DNA of 64,000 nt from Crocosphaera sp. Lineage in GTDB: Bacteria; Cyanobacteriota; Cyanobacteriia; Cyanobacteriales; Microcystaceae. A program made the position numbers and the translations under genes. Shown here one piece after another: positions 60,548-64,000 of the stretch. Each line of letters starts with the position of its first letter. Within the stretch, counting starts at the first letter, position 1. Under the pieces are notes generated by a model that searched no databases, was not told where the DNA came from, and worked only from the letters and a program-made list of their open reading frames with translations. Location: positions 31,078 through 95,077 of the forward strand of contig NZ_JASJEB010000005.1 in the NCBI RefSeq assembly GCF_030064895.1, in the 5' to 3' direction.

Positions 60548-60995
60548 GATTGATGAATGTGTTGGCTTTATTTTCATCATTTTAACGACAGCAAGGTATC
60601 AGATAAATTGCCCTCAAGCTAACACAAACCTCTACTTGAAATCAACCTACTGGACTGTTTCCGCTAAAGAGCGTACATTAGCCTAGGATGGGTTAGACGG
60701 CTATAATTGACGCTATCATAAGAAGACATAGAGTCCGTCGTAACCCACCATTTTTGTTCAAACAATCTACTACTTGTTCTCTGGTTGAAATTTTGTGGGA
60801 AATGCTACTAAAAAATTTCAGTAAAGTACCAATTTTCTGAGATTTATAATCTCTTGGGTTGAAGATAATACAGAGGTATTGCCTCCGCATTTTTCGTTTT
60901 AGTGGAATCGGTTGACTAATCTCTATGGATTCAATTAAGATAATCTAATATATAAGATTAACTCATAATTTATGGGTCTTTTAAATTAATAAAAA
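60548..60995. other. Intergenic stretch between the PEP-CTERM gene and mutS2
   Basis: Holds the inverted-repeat element at 60687-60750. A 65-codon minus-strand frame here starts in and crosses the repeat and has no family features, so I do not call it. The AT-rich run at 60940-60995 probably holds the mutS2 promoter. Confidence 0.5.
60687..60750. repeat. GGGTTAGACGG / CCGTCGTAACCC inverted-repeat element
   Basis: GGATGGGTTAGACGG and CCGTCGTAACCCACCA face each other about 34 bases apart and pair with a one-base bulge. This resembles small dispersed non-coding elements of cyanobacteria. Confidence 0.55.
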
Positions 60996-63596
60996 GTGAT
61001 TGATAAAGAAACTTTAAACTTATTAGAATGGCCTCGGCTTTGCCAACAGTTAGCAACCTTTGCTGCTACGAAAATGGGAGCCATAGCAGCCCGTAATTTA
61101 CCTATACCGACCAGTTTAGAAGAAAGTAAAGAACTATTAGCCCAAACTAAAGAAATTTATGGTTTAGAGCAAAATTTAGAGATAAAATGGACGTTTGAAG
61201 GCATAACAGATGTGGGAGACTCCCTAAAACGAGCTACCCTAAAAGGTGTTCTTTCGGGAAAGGAACTGCTAAATATTGCCACGACTTTAGCAGGAATGCG
61301 ACGTTTAAGACGTATTATCGATGATTGTGAAGAATTACCCGTTTTAAAGGAATTAGTAGCCGATATTCGTACCTATCCCGAACTAGAAAAATCCATCCAT
61401 CACTGTATAGACGAAGCCGGAAAAGTAACAGATCGCGCCAGTCCCAAACTAGGACAAATTCGTCATAATTTAAAAGAAGTTAGGGATCGGATCTACCAGA
61501 AACTGCAAAATATTATGCAGCAAAAAGGAGGCTCGATCCAAGAACCTGTAATTACTCAACGGGGCGATCGCTTTGTAATTCCCGTCAAAGCAGGGCAAAA
61601 AGAACAAATTCCAGGCATTATTCACGATACTTCTGGCACAGGGGGGACTTTTTACATTGAACCTAACTCTGTCGTGCAGATGGGCAATAAACGCCGTCAA
61701 TATTTACGACAAGAAGAGAGAGAAGAAGAAGCTATTTTTCGGCAGTTGACAGAAAAAGTGGCCGAGGTGGCCGAAGACTTAGAATATTTACTAGCGATCG
61801 CGACTGTTTTAGACTTAGCCACCGCTAGGGCCCGTTATAGTTTCTGGTTGGGAGGAAACGCCCCCAGGTTTATCGAAAATAAAGAAACCATCACCCTCAG
61901 AAGGTTACACCATCCCTTATTAGTCTGGCAGCAAAAACACGAACAAGGATCACCAGTTATTCCCATTAACGTACAGATTAACCCAGATATCCGAGTTATT
62001 GCCATCACTGGACCCAACACCGGAGGGAAAACCGTCACCCTGAAAACCGTTGGTTTAGCTGCTTTAATGGCTAAAGTTGGTTTATTTGTCCCGGCCAAAG
62101 AACCAGTGGAACTGCCTTGGTTTGGAAAAATATTAGCGGATATTGGGGATGAACAGTCCATAGAACAAAATTTATCCACTTTTTCCGGTCATATTCGTCG
62201 TATTGTTCGTATTTTAGAAGCATTAGATCAGGGAACAGTTACCAGTGAACAGTTACCAGTTACCAGTGAACAGGAAGCAGTGTTATCTGAAACTCCCCCC
62301 ACTCCCCACACCTCCCACACCCCCCACACTCCCCACACTCCCAGTCCCCCCGTCTCCCAGTCCCCCCGTCCCCCCGTCTCCCACACTCCCCACACCTCCC
62401 ACACTCCCAGTCCCCCCCTCTCCCAGTCTCCCCGTCCCCCCGTCCCCCCATCTCCCAGTCTCATCCTTCTTGACGAAGTAGGTGCCGGCACAGATCCGGC
62501 AGAGGGTAGCGCATTGGCGATCGCTTTATTACACCATTTGGCTGATAACGCACAGTTAACCATTGCCACCACCCATTACGGAGAATTAAAAGCCCTCAAA
62601 TACGAAGATTCGCGCTTTGAGAACGCTTCGGTGGAATTTGATGATCGAAGTCTTTCCCCCACTTATCGGCTATTGTGGGGCATTCCAGGGCGGTCTAATG
62701 CCCTAAGTATTGCTCAACGTCTGGGGTTAGATATTGATATTATTGATGAGGCCAAAACTCGCATTGGGGGACTGTCTCAAGATGTTAATGATGTCATTGC
62801 CGGTTTAGAAGCGCAGCGTAGACAGCAGGAAGAAAAGGCCCAAGAAGCACAGAAGTTATTACAACAAACTGAGAAGTTTTATACCGAAGTTACGGAAAAA
62901 GCTACTGCTTTGCAAGAGAGGGAAAAAGATTTAAAACGCTATCAGGAACTAGAAGTACAAAAAGCGATCGCTTCTGCTAAACAAGAGATTGCTCAAGTGA
63001 TTCGTAACTTACAGAAAGGTGATAAAACAAGCCAAAATGCTCAAAAAGCAACGGATGCTATATCTAATATTAGTCAACGTCAGTTACCCAAAAAAGTTAA
63101 ACCCAAGGTGAGTTATCAACCCAAAGTTGGAGAAAAAATTCGCCTCTCTAACTTAGGACAAACTGCCGAAGTATTAGCGGTTTCTAGTGAAGATGAAGAG
63201 GTAATGGTACGGTTTGGTTTGATGAAAATGACTGTTTCTTTTGGGGATATTGAGTCATTAGATGGTCAAAAGGTAGAAACTAAAGTTAAGGAGAAAAAAC
63301 AAGCGGTTAAACCCCCACCCCAACCCAGTAAACCCAAAGACGTTCCTGTTATTCGTACTTCTAAAAATACCATTGACATTCGGGGGAGTCGTGTCGCTGA
63401 AGCAGAAGCAGACTTAGAAAATGCGATCGCCCAAGCTACGGACTCTGGGGTATTATGGATCATTCATGGCAAAGGAACCGGTAAGTTACGTCAAGGAGTT
63501 CATGAGTTTTTGAAACGTCATCCTCAGATTGCTAGGTTTGAGTTAGCAGCACAAAAAGAAGGGGGTTCCGGGGTAACATTAGCTTATTTTAAGTGA
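60996..63596 (+). CDS. mutS2: Endonuclease MutS2 with Smr domain, carrying a repeat-derived insert
   Basis: MutS2 is a MutS-like ATPase that restrains recombination or acts on stalled ribosomes. The 866-aa protein starts at GTG 60996 (MIDKETLNLLEWPRLC fits the family). It contains the core and lever helices, Walker A ITGPNTGGKTVTLK near residue 340, Walker B LILLDEVGAGTDP near residue 490, THYGELKAL, a coiled-coil clamp (about 605-680) and a C-terminal Smr nuclease domain with IDIRGSRVAEAE and HGKGTGKLR. Between Walker A and B, residues about 413-488 (TSEQLPVTSEQE, then Pro-His-Thr-rich units) come from short tandem repeats and are absent from the family. The frame is intact. Confidence 0.93.
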   Translation: MIDKETLNLLEWPRLCQQLATFAATKMGAIAARNLPIPTSLEESKELLAQTKEIYGLEQNLEIKWTFEGITDVGDSLKRATLKGVLSGKELLNIATTLAGMRRLRRIIDDCEELPVLKELVADIRTYPELEKSIHHCIDEAGKVTDRASPKLGQIRHNLKEVRDRIYQKLQNIMQQKGGSIQEPVITQRGDRFVIPVKAGQKEQIPGIIHDTSGTGGTFYIEPNSVVQMGNKRRQYLRQEEREEEAIFRQLTEKVAEVAEDLEYLLAIATVLDLATARARYSFWLGGNAPRFIENKETITLRRLHHPLLVWQQKHEQGSPVIPINVQINPDIRVIAITGPNTGGKTVTLKTVGLAALMAKVGLFVPAKEPVELPWFGKILADIGDEQSIEQNLSTFSGHIRRIVRILEALDQGTVTSEQLPVTSEQEAVLSETPPTPHTSHTPHTPHTPSPPVSQSPRPPVSHTPHTSHTPSPPLSQSPRPPVPPSPSLILLDEVGAGTDPAEGSALAIALLHHLADNAQLTIATTHYGELKALKYEDSRFENASVEFDDRSLSPTYRLLWGIPGRSNALSIAQRLGLDIDIIDEAKTRIGGLSQDVNDVIAGLEAQRRQQEEKAQEAQKLLQQTEKFYTEVTEKATALQEREKDLKRYQELEVQKAIASAKQEIAQVIRNLQKGDKTSQNAQKATDAISNISQRQLPKKVKPKVSYQPKVGEKIRLSNLGQTAEVLAVSSEDEEVMVRFGLMKMTVSFGDIESLDGQKVETKVKEKKQAVKPPPQPSKPKDVPVIRTSKNTIDIRGSRVAEAEADLENAIAQATDSGVLWIIHGKGTGKLRQGVHEFLKRHPQIARFELAAQKEGGSGVTLAYFK
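62233..62460. repeat. Two tandem-repeat arrays inserted in mutS2
   Basis: 62233-62273 has heptads CAGTTAC/CAGTGAA, the family seen at the truB start. 62291-62460 has CCCCACACT, CCCAGTC and CCCCGTCT units, the family seen at 3828 and 13821. Their total length keeps the frame open. The high C content also makes open frames on both strands, which are shadows. Confidence 0.9.
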
Positions 63597-63598
63597 TA

Positions 63599-63715
63599 TT
63601 GACACTCTCCCGAATCCGCTACGCTAAATTCGGGAGATTCTTCTCTCACAGGCTCGAATCAGCGCCAATCAAAGATTGACCCCCATAGAACGCCTCCAGA
63701 AGCTTCTTGATGCAG
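63599..63715 (-). mobile_element. Right terminus of an IS200/IS605-type element
   Basis: The 9-bp hairpin CTCCCGAAT/ATTCGGGAG (63607-63636) and the tip GAGTGTCAA on the minus strand match the remnant end at 50981. The tip lies only about five bases after the mutS2 stop codon. In this family the tnpB 3' end and this region encode the guide RNA. Confidence 0.7.
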
Positions 63716-64000
63716 TCACTCATGGGGGAAACCCCCAAGACCGCGCTGCATCGCATTTTCATTCACGGGCTGCCCGACCGCTACTAATCCTCGATTTCTT
63801 ATTACTTGACTGGCTGCAACATCACGATTTGTTGTGTACCCACAATTAGGGCAATAATGGATTCTATTTGACAGACTCTTTTTGCCTGTTTGGGTATTGC
63901 AATTAGGGCATATCTGACTGGTGTAGTCTTTATCTACCTTAAGAAAATAGACATCTCTTTTCCAACAAACATAAGCCAAGATGTTGAAGAATTGACCGAA
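63716..64000 (-). CDS. tnpB: TnpB, C-terminal part (cut by the right window edge)
   Basis: TnpB is the RNA-guided nuclease of IS200/IS605 elements. The frame is open to the window edge (FGQFFNILAYVCWKRDVYFL), so only about 94 residues are visible and the start lies outside. They include the zinc-ribbon CPNCNTQTGKK with YCPNCGYT, and NRDVAASQ, which contains the third RuvC Asp. It ends at 63716 with GLGGFPHE. The stop is followed by the element's terminal hairpin. Whether the full gene is intact cannot be judged here. Confidence 0.88.
   Translation of the reverse strand, partial: FGQFFNILAYVCWKRDVYFLKVDKDYTSQICPNCNTQTGKKSLSNRIHYCPNCGYTTNRDVAASQVIRNRGLVAVGQPVNENAMQRGLGGFPHE

Noticed and set aside
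60693..60890. 65-codon minus-strand frame before mutS2
   Set aside because: It lies across an inverted-repeat element and has no ribosome site or family match.
62228..62572. Several frames on both strands inside mutS2
   Set aside because: Low-complexity frames produced by the C-rich tandem repeats; mutS2 is the real gene.
63650..63670. tRNA T-loop-like sequence (GGCTCGAATC)
   Set aside because: No acceptor or anticodon stem can be formed around it; it belongs to the IS605-type end.

Overview
The window comes from a cyanobacterium, very probably a unicellular nitrogen-fixing one of the Crocosphaera/Cyanothece type. The reasons are AT-rich DNA with many HIP1 octamers (GCGATCGC), heptameric short tandem repeats between genes, an uptake hydrogenase (hupSL) with an NtcA-type upstream site, and cyanobacterium-specific genes (Ycf36/CGLD27, Ycf21-type chorismate lyase, DUF3038-DUF4335 pair, CIA30-SDR fusion). 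No rRNA, tRNA or CRISPR array was seen. The species is an inference.

Layout. 1-7.5 kb: 5' part of a multi-GAF sensor kinase that runs off the left edge, truB, chorismate lyase, a DUF1993 protein, amidase AmiC and moaA. 7.8-13.1 kb: an RND pump with its membrane-fusion subunit, divergent from a PadR regulator across a perfect 19-bp inverted repeat. 13.1-19.8 kb: bioD, a CIA30/SDR protein, a noncoding stretch with several structured or repeated elements, a P-loop protein, an ABC exporter and an esterase. 19.8-22.5 kb: a sensor kinase with one DNA-binding regulator and one receiver-only regulator. 22.5-31.8 kb: a possible structured RNA, then a TIR-AAA_35 protein, a membrane-anchored AAA_35-coiled coil-WD40 protein and a secreted helical-repeat protein. 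31.9-36.2 kb: a four-gene NAD operon (pncB, nadD-like, NrtR-like, nadE).

36.3-40.4 kb is an accessory cluster of small genes: two DUF29 proteins, an intact HicB beside a decayed HicA, a DUF6883/DUF4926 pair, two membrane proteins, an antitoxin-like peptide and a HicB-headed chimera. 40.4-43.3 kb is hupSL. 43.5-45.9 kb holds a D12-class DNA adenine methylase and a protein with two GIY-YIG nuclease domains. 46-63.6 kb is mostly housekeeping: rsfS, ycf36, asparaginase, a two-TM DUF4231-like protein, murJ, gcvH, menD, an M20 amidohydrolase, a phytochelatin-synthase-like protein, a Na+/H+ antiporter, DUF3038/DUF4335, a PEP-CTERM protein and mutS2. The right edge cuts an IS200/IS605-type tnpB.

Three themes recur. 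Short repeats have entered genes: they lengthen truB and the RND pump and put about 75 residues between the two ATPase motifs of MutS2. IS605-type ends lie directly after the stop codons of gcvH and mutS2. Conflict-type modules (TIR/STAND, toxin-antitoxin remnants, methylase plus GIY-YIG) sit beside core metabolism; the most suggestive case is a candidate NAD-consuming TIR protein directly upstream of an NAD synthesis operon. The best candidates for undescribed biology are the TIR/WD40 locus and the twin GIY-YIG/methylase locus.
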